A stretch of 64,000 nucleotides of DNA from Granulicella sapmiensis (GTDB taxonomy: Bacteria; Acidobacteriota; Terriglobia; Terriglobales; Acidobacteriaceae), in NCBI GenBank assembly GCA_026225395.1, contig JAMFSR010000035.1:124001-188000 (forward strand), given 5' to 3'. Positions 10,454-20,338 of this stretch are shown here, in pieces. The notes below the pieces were generated by a model. The model was given only the letters and a program-made list of their open reading frames with translations. It had not been told where the DNA came from and did not search any database. How positions within the stretch are numbered: the first letter of the stretch is position 1; every line of letters begins with the position of its first letter. The translations under genes and the position numbers were made by a program.

Positions 10454-10550
10454 GATAGCGATCCTGCGTCGGATGATCTCCAGGTCCCTCAGCGAGACGT
10501 TGGCGCTTCTCCCTTGCACCTGATCGAACTGATTGAACGGGGTCTGTGGG
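10454..10550 (-). pseudogene. Relic of a beta-sandwich module homologous to the neighbouring 14753-12330 gene
   Basis: Reverse-strand reading MIPQTPFNQFDQVQGRSANVSLRDLEIIRRRIAI resembles YSYQFSQVKGRTVNVSLSSLQLIRCRVV. Ungapped nucleotide alignment with 12903-12985 at constant offset 2449, about 80% identical by eye over the core. Confidence 0.6.
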
Positions 10551-10551
10551 A

Positions 10552-12327
10552 TCATCCCACCTGGATATCCTCCCGGGTGATGTGCAGGGCATCTTCCTTA
10601 CTTGAGTGGCCGCTCGTGGTGGTGCCTGACTGCCTATCCACATGGAGTAGATACGAATAGTCGGCAGAGACGACCCGGTCCATCAGGAAGTCATTGATCT
10701 CCATGTCTACTCTGCCTGTACCGGTGAGCTTGTTGCGGGTTAACGTGACTTCATTCCCAGGGGTGAATTTCACACGAACAGCGATGATATCCCCGGCAAA
10801 GGCGTCTGCCGGCACTTCCACCGAGATGCTCTGAGAGATGTCCGCGCCAGGCTCTTCATAGATGCGATTCCAGAGCGCATCCCGGTCTCCCTCGACACGG
10901 CCCTGAAATCCCACAGTTTGCACCCAATCGCCCATCTTCACTTCGATCTTCCCGGTAAAGAGCGTACGGCTTCCGCCGAACATCGCGTCGCGGAGTCGTT
11001 TCAGGGCGACCAGCCCTACTTCAAAGGAATCGGTGATGCGATGGTGAAGGTCCTGACAGCTGGCAGATGGCCTTGATTCTTCGCTCCAATGCAAATCATC
11101 CTCATGCGGCAGGCGAAGCGTGTACGTCATCTTGGTGTTGCCGATGGCGTCCGGCTTCAGAGGCCACAGTTCCACGTTGCTGAAACCGGGACCCGCCATT
11201 TCAAGAAGCTCCGTTCTTGCGTCTTTCAGTAAGCGGCCTTGCTTGTTCACTCGCGGAAATGCCTGGTATTCCACCTGAAACCGGCGAAAGCCACGCGCTG
11301 CCCTAATCTTCAAAAATCTCGGTGAACCTTTCTCGCCGACCAGATCGAAGTATTCCGGCAGATAGTAGAACTGGTTGAGCTGGCTCACCTTTTGGAAGTA
11401 GACCTGGCCGCCCTTGGTCGTCTGCATGCGCAGTCCCTGCCACGCTGGGCGGTTGAATTCCAAGTCCGCAACCCTGACTTCCAGCGGTTGCGTGGCAGGT
11501 AAAGTGACGGTTGCTACAAGCCATCGGTTTGCCCGCGCAAGGGCGGCGTAGACAGCGTACCTCAAACCCTCAAGCCGCTTGATCTCCCAGCGAAGGGCAT
11601 CGTCGGAATCCCCGGGGTCAATGATGTACACCGGCTTAGGCCCAAACTTGGTACGGCTCCTCTGTGCCAGCCGGCCTTCGAAAAAGGCAATGCTCAAGGA
11701 ATAAACCCTGAGCGAGTCCTGGCATCTCTTGACCTCTCCCGGGTTCTCCATGGATGCGAGATCCAGCCTCCGTGTCAGAGCCAGGACGAAGCGAACGGTC
11801 CCGTCCTTCATCATGGTGTCCAGTGCAACCTGATCGTCGTCGGACGATATCGTGAGCGTCGCGCGAAGCCGACCACTATTGTCTTCTAGCCGCTGAAAAT
11901 CGAACTGCTTCAGAAGCTTATCCCCCCTCCAGAGTTGCAACTGGAGCAAGCTTCTGACCGCCATCCCGGTTGCCTGCGCCGCTGTCCGCCCAGCGTCCCC
12001 CAGCTCCGGCGCAGGAAACGGCTCAAGGTCAGCGATGATTGTGTACTCCGCGGCGCAGCGCAGATGGATCTGCTGTCGTCTCACGCCGTTCTCATCGCTG
12101 TAGGTATACAGACGATATTGCGGCAAGAATAGCTTCTTTGACGGATTCTGAGAGTCCTCGAGGAGCACCTGATCCTGCTTCTCTCGTGGCGCTATCCCTG
12201 GGAAGACAGGACACCGCAGTGCCTCGCGAGCGAACGGTCCAGGATCGAGCACGGTCGAGACACGCAGCGTGTGACCAGGAGAGACTTCGATCGCATCCAC
12301 TGCCAGTTCGATCCTCGGCTCTGCCAT
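10552..12327 (-). CDS. Hypothetical protein, cluster gene F (paralogous-family member)
   Basis: ORF; real start probably ATG 12327 (MAEPRIELAVDAIEVSPGHTLRV), 2 nt after the upstream stop; internal FYYLPEYFDLVGEKGSPRFLKIRAARGFRRFQVEY resembles N-terminal motifs of cluster genes C-E. Confidence 0.8.
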   Translation of the reverse strand: MAEPRIELAVDAIEVSPGHTLRVSTVLDPGPFAREALRCPVFPGIAPREKQDQVLLEDSQNPSKKLFLPQYRLYTYSDENGVRRQQIHLRCAAEYTIIADLEPFPAPELGDAGRTAAQATGMAVRSLLQLQLWRGDKLLKQFDFQRLEDNSGRLRATLTISSDDDQVALDTMMKDGTVRFVLALTRRLDLASMENPGEVKRCQDSLRVYSLSIAFFEGRLAQRSRTKFGPKPVYIIDPGDSDDALRWEIKRLEGLRYAVYAALARANRWLVATVTLPATQPLEVRVADLEFNRPAWQGLRMQTTKGGQVYFQKVSQLNQFYYLPEYFDLVGEKGSPRFLKIRAARGFRRFQVEYQAFPRVNKQGRLLKDARTELLEMAGPGFSNVELWPLKPDAIGNTKMTYTLRLPHEDDLHWSEESRPSASCQDLHHRITDSFEVGLVALKRLRDAMFGGSRTLFTGKIEVKMGDWVQTVGFQGRVEGDRDALWNRIYEEPGADISQSISVEVPADAFAGDIIAVRVKFTPGNEVTLTRNKLTGTGRVDMEINDFLMDRVVSADYSYLLHVDRQSGTTTSGHSSKEDALHITREDIQVG

Positions 12328-12329
12328 GA

Positions 12330-14753
12330 TTACTCCTCCGGCTCCGCAACATCGACGTCGAAGCTCCAGCCCTCGCTCTGCTCGGCGAGCTTCGTCGACG
12401 GTCCGCCCTTCTTCCACTTGATCTCGGCGGCCCACGAACACTTGAACTCGTCGAGGCCTTGGGGTATGGGACATGAGAAAACCCACTCCCCCGCTTTGAT
12501 CGCCTTCGTCAGCTCAGTGCCCTTCAACGCCTTCTTCTCCTGCCAGTCATAACCGATGGCGCGCATGGATAGGCTCACCTCCACGACAGCCGAAGGCTTA
12601 AGTGAACCGAGACGGAAATGCAACGGCATCAACGCAGGGCCGCTGATCGTCAACTCTCCAGGATCGTTGGCCGCGAGCCATGGGCCAACTAGGTCCCGTA
12701 GAGCCCCCTTGTGGATGACCCGGTACTCGAACGAGACGGGATCCTTGCTGTCGATGCGCAGCCGGTAGAGCTGCGGTTCACTATTTTTCCGTACAGAAAG
12801 CGTCACCTGCGGAACCGGGCCAGATGGAGAAGGCTTTCCTCCGGGTAGGTATCGTATCTCGACCTTCGCAGACGTAAACCCGTTCTCCCAGTTATCCTCG
12901 CCTGGAACGACCCTGCACCGGATCAGCTGCAGGCTACTTAGCGAGACGTTGACGGTTCTCCCTTTCACCTGGCTGAACTGATAGGAGTAGCTTGCCCTAC
13001 TCCCCTCACTGAGCCATCCCGAGGTGAAGTTATCGTGAAAGGTGTATTCGACACTGTAATCGTAGGTCTGCCCCTCAAGATGTGGTTGCCATGTCGCCGA
13101 CGTGCTGCTTCCCTTGTTGAACGAAAACACCTCGGTCCCATCCCCGTCTTCCTTGCGCGAGCGCGGATAGCGCAACGTGACCGTGGCCGCCTTCATTGAA
13201 GCGGTCGGATAGAGTTCCTCATCCGGCCCGTACACTTTGATCGGAAACGTGTCGAAGAACGCACTGTCGAAGACGACGCGCTGCAGATACTCGTTGGTCT
13301 TCTTCTCTTTGTCTTTCCAGACTGTCATCTGGCTGGCCAGGATATTGGTGAGGAACTGCTGCGGGCAGAACGACCGCTGCTGAGCTTCACGCTTATTGAG
13401 GTCGAAAGTCAACGTCCGCAACTCGGTTTGCCTAATCGCCTTCAATTCGAAGGAGATCACAGCGCCACCAGCGACCTTGGGAATGAGATCCTTGATCTTC
13501 TCGAGCTTCGAACTCGAGTTATCGGGGAGTTTTTTACCAGGCTCGGGCTCGTCGGGTTTTGCAGGCTCATCGTCAGGCGGTGGCGGGGGAGTCTCCTCGT
13601 CCTCTGGGTAAGGAGGTGGTGGATCGTCATCCTCGTCTTCCGGGTAAGGCGGCGGCGGGTCGTCATCCTCCTCCACCGGGTAAGGGGGCGGTGGATCATC
13701 CTCTTCCGCCTCATCCGGTGGGTCGCCGACCAGCGGCGGATGACGCAAGACAGGTCGCATCTCCTCCGGATTGCCCCCCGTATTCGCTGTATTACTCCCA
13801 ATGGTCGTATCGAGCGAATCCGGATCCTTCACCATGCCCCGCAGTTCGCCCGGCGTCAGCACGGGCTTCATCCATTCATTGATGATCTTCTCCTCGAGGA
13901 TCGACATGACCTTGGCCTCAAGCTCCTTATTCTGTCCCGGGAGAAAGTCTTCGATCTCGATCTTGATCACATCGTTGCGTTTCAGCTCTTCGAGCCCCGC
14001 CGTGATGCCCACCTTGATGAGCTTCTTCTGACCCGAGACGCGCGCGCTGAGGTGCTTATAGACCTGGCTCATATCGGCCGAGATATGGGCCTTGTACGAT
14101 GGCGTCATGCCGACGTACTTTAGCTGATAGATGATGCCGATGGGCATTGTGTCCGAGGGGTTCTCGAGCGTGGCGCGCATCAACTCGGCACCCTCCTTCG
14201 TGAGGTGCAGGCCGAAGATAGCGGTATTCTTCGCGTCGAGCGAAGGGGTCACGGAGCCTTGGATCGATTGCGTGAAGCTGAAGCTTGCGGTCTTTGCCTC
14301 GGGCTTTCCGGAAGCCGATTCCTCATCGCCCTCAGCTGGCTCGACCCGCAGGCTACTCTTATCGAAGCTGACACACTCCACCGTTCCTCCGACCCAGGGA
14401 GCCACGTGAAGTCGGATGTTGGATGGGCTTGGCGGTCCCTTTTCCTCATCCAGCTTTCCCTTCTCGGTGCACTCCTTGATCCACGCCCGAAAGACCGAAG
14501 CAATGACCAATTTGATTTTCTTCTCCACCACGGCGGGCAATTGGAGGCACACCTGGAAGTTGACAAAGGCGCCTTTCGGATCTCCCTCGCCGCCCGTGTA
14601 CTCGATCATCTGGAAGACAGGCTTCTCCACGCCTTCAATGGTTTGGCTGTCCAGAGAGACGTGATTGGGCAGATACCAGAAGGTGTAGGGATCCGTATGG
14701 TCTGCGAAGACCGTCGTCCACTCAATGGTTCGTTCCGTGCCAAGGTCAAGCAT
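12330..14753 (-). CDS. Hypothetical protein, cluster gene E: YLP-type N-terminal domain, Pro/acidic repeat linker, tandem beta-sandwich-like modules
   Basis: 807-aa ORF; YTFWYLPNHVSLDSQTIEGVEKPVFQMIEYTGGEGDPKGAFVNFQVCLQLP; linker DDPPPPYPVEEDDDPPPPYPEDEDDDPPPPYPEDEE. Confidence 0.85.
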   Translation of the reverse strand: MLDLGTERTIEWTTVFADHTDPYTFWYLPNHVSLDSQTIEGVEKPVFQMIEYTGGEGDPKGAFVNFQVCLQLPAVVEKKIKLVIASVFRAWIKECTEKGKLDEEKGPPSPSNIRLHVAPWVGGTVECVSFDKSSLRVEPAEGDEESASGKPEAKTASFSFTQSIQGSVTPSLDAKNTAIFGLHLTKEGAELMRATLENPSDTMPIGIIYQLKYVGMTPSYKAHISADMSQVYKHLSARVSGQKKLIKVGITAGLEELKRNDVIKIEIEDFLPGQNKELEAKVMSILEEKIINEWMKPVLTPGELRGMVKDPDSLDTTIGSNTANTGGNPEEMRPVLRHPPLVGDPPDEAEEDDPPPPYPVEEDDDPPPPYPEDEDDDPPPPYPEDEETPPPPPDDEPAKPDEPEPGKKLPDNSSSKLEKIKDLIPKVAGGAVISFELKAIRQTELRTLTFDLNKREAQQRSFCPQQFLTNILASQMTVWKDKEKKTNEYLQRVVFDSAFFDTFPIKVYGPDEELYPTASMKAATVTLRYPRSRKEDGDGTEVFSFNKGSSTSATWQPHLEGQTYDYSVEYTFHDNFTSGWLSEGSRASYSYQFSQVKGRTVNVSLSSLQLIRCRVVPGEDNWENGFTSAKVEIRYLPGGKPSPSGPVPQVTLSVRKNSEPQLYRLRIDSKDPVSFEYRVIHKGALRDLVGPWLAANDPGELTISGPALMPLHFRLGSLKPSAVVEVSLSMRAIGYDWQEKKALKGTELTKAIKAGEWVFSCPIPQGLDEFKCSWAAEIKWKKGGPSTKLAEQSEGWSFDVDVAEPEE
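13585..13710 (-). repeat. 36-bp coding tandem repeat encoding PPPPYP(V/E)(E/D)(E/D)DDD units
   Basis: gggtaagg-type core recurs at a 36-nt period (~13605, ~13641, ~13677); three copies in frame. Confidence 0.8.
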
Positions 14754-14782
14754 CGACTGTCTCCTTCGATCTGTGCCGGTTT

Positions 14783-17062
14783 CTACCTGGGGGAGGCCGG
14801 AATCTGCAATTCGAACGTGTCGCCATCGACAAACGGAACCGGCGTCACATCGCGGCCCTTGAAGTAATCGACTTTATAGCGATAGCTCGCGGGTTTGAGG
14901 AAGAAGTACTCCCAAACCTTCGGATCGCAAGACGAACGGGTAAAAACGAGGATCTCCTGAGCATCGTGGAGAAACTTATCCTGGTCTACGTGGCGAACAG
15001 TCACCTGAATCTTGTCGAAGCGGCTGTCCCAATCCCCTGCCAGCCCGACTCGGACCGCACCCCGGCCTGCAAGCACCTGGATATCGACCTTGCCATCCCG
15101 CCCCGGACCCGTCAAAGAAAGCTCATCACTCCAAACCGAGCACTTCAGCGCAAAGTCTCCGCTTCGAGCGGAAACCTTCATCACGTATTGAATGAGCGCG
15201 TTGTCGATACTGTCACACAGGTAGTTGAAGGCATCGGACGTCTTCTTGGGGGTCAACGTAATCGTCTTCTTACCCTTCGGCATCGCTTTGGCCCTGGTAT
15301 ATTCAAGCGCGAGGTCGATCTTTGACACGTCGGCCCAGTCCACGTCTGCTCCGCTGATGGCGAGCGACCGGGCATAAGGTCGTGGATCGCCGATCTCGAG
15401 GAAGTTGCGATCCCATTCCTTCCACGGCGTCTCGAGGCTTTCGCCGCCCTTCAGCGGTTCTCCGGTGTAACGCACACGAAACTCGCAAGCGGAACTCTTT
15501 CCGGCCAGGGTAAAGTTCCGGTACATTGCGCCTTTATCTTTGATCAGCGGAAGCCTGTTCTGCGGCGCGCTCTCGCCACTCGACCCGGCCGGACGTAGCT
15601 CAACGTCGACCCGCGGATAGCGATCCCAGGGAAAGCCGTAGTCCGGGCGAACCTCTACCGTTGTCAGATTGTAGACATCCGGCTGCGGGGTCACATAAAA
15701 CACCCGACCCGGAAAGGCGATGTCACTTTTGGAGATGGTAGGCCCACGACCCGGGACCGACTTGCCCTGTTCATTCTTAAACCGCACCGTGTAGTTGATC
15801 TTGACATTGTCGTTCCCCTCATCACGTGCCCAGCTTAGATCCGGGGGGGAGGCGTCCGACGTACCCAGGGATACTGTCTCGGGAGGAAACCTACCATACC
15901 GGGCCGTGACGTCGATCGCTTGAATATCGTGGGCCGTGAAGTCGATGGCAGACCGCACCGTGAGCTTCCGGAACTGGAAGAATGGGTCGTCGCCGAAGAC
16001 CACCTTCTGCACCGAGTCAGGCGAGAGCTTGGCGGCGTCGCTAAGCCCTCCAAGAAACGCGCAAGGGGAGATCGTTCGCTTGACCGCGATCCGCTCCCTC
16101 ACCTCCGCGTTCAACGTCGAGATCGCCGTAGTCGTGATGCTTGTCTTGTTGAAGGTGTAACCGAGTCCGACCACGCTGGAGAAAAGTCCACCGATCGAGT
16201 TGGCGATACCGTCCATGAGACCAGCCGCGGGCTTGTCCGGCTCGTTGCTGACCACCGGCGTGAAAAACTTGTTGGTCACCATATCGGTCAGGCGGTCGAC
16301 GACCATTGCGATGTTCGCGTCCACGCCGGCGTCGACACCACCCTCAATCGTCTTGGTGATTTCGATCTCAAACGTCTTGTCGTCCGTCAGCTTGCTGACT
16401 TCGTCCTTGATGTCTTCGTGAAAGAAGACATAGTTCTTCTTGGTCTGGGTTGAGAAGCGTTCAGACACCTTCTTCCAGTTTGCCTTGACCTTGACGTTGT
16501 AGGCAGGCTGAAGCCCAGCGAAGCTGAGCGTGTAGATCACACCGATCGGCGGATTTTTGCCTCCGCGGATGGCCTGATTGACCAGTTCCATGCCGTAGCG
16601 CGTCAGATTCACTGAAAAGATCGCGTTGTTGTCGCCATAGAGTGACGGAGTCTGCGAATAGCGCATGTGCTCCACAAATGCGGACTTCCCTTTTTCATCC
16701 GCACCGTACAGCATCAACTGGACACTTCCACCCGTAACCGGCACAGGAACAAGCCTCACGTCGGAGGGCTTGACCCGTTTCCCCGTCACGTTGAGTATCT
16801 CGGCGAGCTTCTTTTGTATCAGCTCTTTCTTCTCCTCTTCGACACCCAGATCGGTCTGAAAGGAGAGGAAGCCGCCTTGCAGGCTTCCCGCTTCGGATCC
16901 TGTGTATTGCAGGGCTTGGAAGACCGGCTTCTTCGTGACAGTATCCACCGAAAGACGCGGTCCCGACGGGAGATAGTAGAAGAGGGTATCATTCTGCGGT
17001 TCGTGATCCGGAAAGAGTGTTACGCCCTCAATCATGTGAAACGGCGGCATGAAATAGAGCAC
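14783..17062 (-). CDS. Hypothetical protein, cluster gene D (paralogous-family member)
   Basis: 759-aa ORF, GTG start overlapping the stop of gene C; DTLFYYLPSGPRLSVDTVTKKPVFQALQYTGSEAGSLQGGFLSFQTDLGV. Confidence 0.85.
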   Translation of the reverse strand: MLYFMPPFHMIEGVTLFPDHEPQNDTLFYYLPSGPRLSVDTVTKKPVFQALQYTGSEAGSLQGGFLSFQTDLGVEEEKKELIQKKLAEILNVTGKRVKPSDVRLVPVPVTGGSVQLMLYGADEKGKSAFVEHMRYSQTPSLYGDNNAIFSVNLTRYGMELVNQAIRGGKNPPIGVIYTLSFAGLQPAYNVKVKANWKKVSERFSTQTKKNYVFFHEDIKDEVSKLTDDKTFEIEITKTIEGGVDAGVDANIAMVVDRLTDMVTNKFFTPVVSNEPDKPAAGLMDGIANSIGGLFSSVVGLGYTFNKTSITTTAISTLNAEVRERIAVKRTISPCAFLGGLSDAAKLSPDSVQKVVFGDDPFFQFRKLTVRSAIDFTAHDIQAIDVTARYGRFPPETVSLGTSDASPPDLSWARDEGNDNVKINYTVRFKNEQGKSVPGRGPTISKSDIAFPGRVFYVTPQPDVYNLTTVEVRPDYGFPWDRYPRVDVELRPAGSSGESAPQNRLPLIKDKGAMYRNFTLAGKSSACEFRVRYTGEPLKGGESLETPWKEWDRNFLEIGDPRPYARSLAISGADVDWADVSKIDLALEYTRAKAMPKGKKTITLTPKKTSDAFNYLCDSIDNALIQYVMKVSARSGDFALKCSVWSDELSLTGPGRDGKVDIQVLAGRGAVRVGLAGDWDSRFDKIQVTVRHVDQDKFLHDAQEILVFTRSSCDPKVWEYFFLKPASYRYKVDYFKGRDVTPVPFVDGDTFELQIPASPR

Positions 17063-19488
17063 TAGACACCCCCTCCATTAGCAAGTGCAGGCGCATCGAG
17101 CATGATGACCCACTCGGATGTCTTCCCCTTCAGCCTCTCGTTCGGGCGCTTCTTGTCTTTGAAAGTGATCGTGGCTTCATAGCTGAATCCCTCGGGGGTA
17201 TTCGTCCCCACCTCGATCGGCCACTCCAGCAGAGGATCAGCACTCTCCTCAAGCGACGCGACGGCCTTCTTCCCTTTGTAAGAAGGATCGACTGGATCCT
17301 CATACTTGACCACTAGGTTCCGCACGGCGCGGACGACCTCCCAGAAGTCGGCACCGGCTTCGATCACGATCATGATCTCCACGGTCTCCGATTCCTCCGC
17401 TGGCGCACGATCCTTCACCGCGGTAATCATGAGCCTCTCATCGTCACTGGGGACGATACCGGAGAAAGACCGAACCTGACCTTTTTTGTAGATCACCCTA
17501 CCGCTGGCCGACCACGTTCCATCCGCCTCACCTGGCACGCCCAGAGAAAACTCTTTGGGTAAATCGCGCTTGGTGAGCTTGAGGTTCGTGTAGCGGATAT
17601 ACTTTGCCGCACTGTCCTTGTACTGCACTTTGACATGAATCTCCTGGACATCCTTGTCGAACGTTGGAGAGTCGACCATGATGCTCACTCTGCGAAAGAA
17701 CGGATAATCAAGATCGAGCGACGACCCTACCTCGACCTCAACTCGGTCCTTCCATACAGTGTGATCTCGGAAGCTGTAGGACACATTGCAGACGAAGGGC
17801 TTTGGGTTGCGGATGAAGACAGGCCGCGCGAGAGACTGTATCAACTGCAATCCCGGGGTCGGCTTCTCGGCGTCGCGGTCATCGTCGTCGAAACGATCTT
17901 TCCCTCCGTCGGACTTCTCCTTTGATGTCTCTCCCTTGCCGGTGTCGAGGACAAAGCGGTACTGCTTCGGGACCTTGACACTGGGGTGCGTGACCTCCAC
18001 CTGGACCGCAGTGCAATCGCCCTTCAAAATCTCCAGCAGCGTCGCATTGACGGACATCGTGGCGACGCCCAGGTCCGCATCGGTCAGGATCACGCTACTG
18101 TCTACTGTGCTCAATTCAGGAGACTGGAAGGAGGTGCCGACATTCTTATAGAACACTTCGTAGCTGTAGATAAGCTCCTCTTCGGCCCCCTCCTGATTAA
18201 CCTCGATCGTCCAGCCCGTGAGGTTCTTCTCGTCAAAGGTTCGGTCGTCGCGGAATGATCCGTAGCGCGCACGCACTTCGATGTATGAGATCGGCGAGTC
18301 GGCGGCAAAGGTATGCTGCACGGAGATCTGGAAGTAGCGCTTCTCATAAAAGCCATGATTCAGCGTCAGACTAGAGGAAAGCTGCTTCCAGTCCAGCACC
18401 TTCCCGCCGCGATCCTTCATGGAAGTGATGGCGGGCAGAGTACCCTGCGGCGCAATATTAAAGTCGATAACATAGCTCTCATGCAGCGAGACACTGAAAT
18501 GTGACGACTTTCCATACTCACTCTTAAGCTGGCTTTTGCGTTCCTGAGACTGATCCTTGTAGTAGTACCAAAACCATCCATAGGAAGAGCGGACGGAGAT
18601 CTTATGCTCGTCGGCGTCCTTGGCCGCTGCCTTGCTGAACGACTCGCGTTCCTCCTTGCTCACGCCCGATAACTCTTGGAGCTCTTTCTCCATCTGCTTG
18701 CTGAGCGTCTCAAGCGCCCAATCCCGCACCTTCTTCCGGGTCGCTTCCACCACTGCCGCGGCAGCAGCATCCGCCGTCGCGCTGCCGGATTTAGGTTCGT
18801 ACTGTCCAAATTTAATGTCGATTTTGGCCACCCGGTCCGTTGAGAACTTCTCGTTCACCTCCTGAGCGAACCCTTTCCCTGTCCCCGCGCCGCCGGATGC
18901 AATCGTCTCAATAAACTTCCGCACTTGGTCCACGTTGTATTCGATCGACACGTTCATCTCACCGCAGCGCGCCGGTGTTCCCAGGTTGTAGACGACCTGG
19001 ATGGACCCTTTGCCACCATTCATGCCCGCCTTGAAGATCTCCGCCCATTGCGACGTCATCCTCAGATTGAACGACGTAACATTGCTCCCGATCAGGCTTG
19101 GTTTGCCAAGGTTCGTGACGCGAATATCGGGGTTGCCAGTGCCACCCGGAAGCAGGAGTTCAGCTGTGCCCCACAAATATTGCGGGCGGGTGACCGCCTT
19201 CTTTCCACCTAGCTGCTTGGTAAGTTCGTCGGCAATTCGCTTCATCTCCGCATCCGCGACGGTAAACTGCACGTCGAACAGACACAGAGCACCCTCGAGT
19301 GTGCTCTTGGAAGCGTCTTTTACCGTCTGCGAAGGCTGCCTGTATTCCACGTAAGAAAATACCGGGAGGCCATCGTCATCCAGACGAAAATTCGGCTGGT
19401 TCGGAACGACATAAAACTGCTCATTATCCTGATCGTCTGGATAAACGGTATAACCAAGGACGGTGCGTGGTCGGTCCAGAGTTAACAT
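17062..19488 (-). CDS. Hypothetical protein, cluster gene C (paralogous-family member)
   Basis: 808-aa ORF; MLTLDRPRTVLGYTVYPDDQDNEQFYVVPNQPNFRLDDDGLPVFSYVEYR...LEGALCLFDVQFTV. Confidence 0.85.
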   Translation of the reverse strand: MLTLDRPRTVLGYTVYPDDQDNEQFYVVPNQPNFRLDDDGLPVFSYVEYRQPSQTVKDASKSTLEGALCLFDVQFTVADAEMKRIADELTKQLGGKKAVTRPQYLWGTAELLLPGGTGNPDIRVTNLGKPSLIGSNVTSFNLRMTSQWAEIFKAGMNGGKGSIQVVYNLGTPARCGEMNVSIEYNVDQVRKFIETIASGGAGTGKGFAQEVNEKFSTDRVAKIDIKFGQYEPKSGSATADAAAAAVVEATRKKVRDWALETLSKQMEKELQELSGVSKEERESFSKAAAKDADEHKISVRSSYGWFWYYYKDQSQERKSQLKSEYGKSSHFSVSLHESYVIDFNIAPQGTLPAITSMKDRGGKVLDWKQLSSSLTLNHGFYEKRYFQISVQHTFAADSPISYIEVRARYGSFRDDRTFDEKNLTGWTIEVNQEGAEEELIYSYEVFYKNVGTSFQSPELSTVDSSVILTDADLGVATMSVNATLLEILKGDCTAVQVEVTHPSVKVPKQYRFVLDTGKGETSKEKSDGGKDRFDDDDRDAEKPTPGLQLIQSLARPVFIRNPKPFVCNVSYSFRDHTVWKDRVEVEVGSSLDLDYPFFRRVSIMVDSPTFDKDVQEIHVKVQYKDSAAKYIRYTNLKLTKRDLPKEFSLGVPGEADGTWSASGRVIYKKGQVRSFSGIVPSDDERLMITAVKDRAPAEESETVEIMIVIEAGADFWEVVRAVRNLVVKYEDPVDPSYKGKKAVASLEESADPLLEWPIEVGTNTPEGFSYEATITFKDKKRPNERLKGKTSEWVIMLDAPALANGGGV

Positions 19489-19546
19489 GGGGAGCTATCC
19501 TCTTTGGAGAGTTCGGTTCGGCTACGGGGAGATCTGCGATTTCGAA

Positions 19547-20338
19547 CTACGACAGCGTAACATCTGATTCGCCGCTACATCTTACTCTCATTTCGACGGA
19601 TTGAGACAGGCGCGAAATGGACCGGTTGCGGTATTCCGCCACACTGTTATGAAAGTCCGGCACGTGACTTTTTCGCATGAGGTCACGCATGGTGCGCGCG
19701 GTATCCATGACTACCTTCTGCCGGACTTCGTCCGTCATCTTCTCTAATTGTTCCTGCGGAGTGCCTACAGACGAATGGATGGTTAGCAGAAGCCTCTGCT
19801 GCTCAATAGCCTCCTCGATGCGCTCCTGGCAATCGAAGACGCTGCTCCCACCCAACTCTCTCACCGCGTCCATCTCCACGCTGAGATCGCCCGAAAGCTC
19901 GCACGAGACTTCAAGGCTTTGCAGAATATGGAGCACCGCTTCATAGGTGATCCGTAACGTAACGTCTTCGCCCTGGCAACTGCCTGAAAGCACGATCTGG
20001 AAGATGGTCTGATACGGGGAATAGCCAGAGGACGCATCCGATCGGGCCACTTCCGTAAACTCACCTCCAGCCGTGCGAGCCTCCAGCAGCACAAGAGATA
20101 CGCTTGCCTGAGCGGCCGCGAACTCCGATCGCGTCAACCGTGCCGCGGCCGTCAGGATCGCATTGGCCTCTGGCGACGAAACCCAGTTGCAAGTGACCAG
20201 AAGCGTCCGCAACGGGTCCACCCACGATGTCTGAACGATCGACGGCTTTGATGAGAAATAGAAATGATTTTGAGTTTCAGGTGGCCAGGTAAAGAAATAA
20301 AGGCCTCCAGCTTCGATTCCTTCCGGTAATTCCATCAT
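19547..20338 (-). CDS. Hypothetical protein, cluster gene B (short, possibly single-domain member)
   Basis: Start ATGATG at 20338 overlapping the TGA of gene A (20335-20337); ORF to 19547. Confidence 0.75.
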   Translation of the reverse strand: MMELPEGIEAGGLYFFTWPPETQNHFYFSSKPSIVQTSWVDPLRTLLVTCNWVSSPEANAILTAAARLTRSEFAAAQASVSLVLLEARTAGGEFTEVARSDASSGYSPYQTIFQIVLSGSCQGEDVTLRITYEAVLHILQSLEVSCELSGDLSVEMDAVRELGGSSVFDCQERIEEAIEQQRLLLTIHSSVGTPQEQLEKMTDEVRQKVVMDTARTMRDLMRKSHVPDFHNSVAEYRNRSISRLSQSVEMRVRCSGESDVTLS

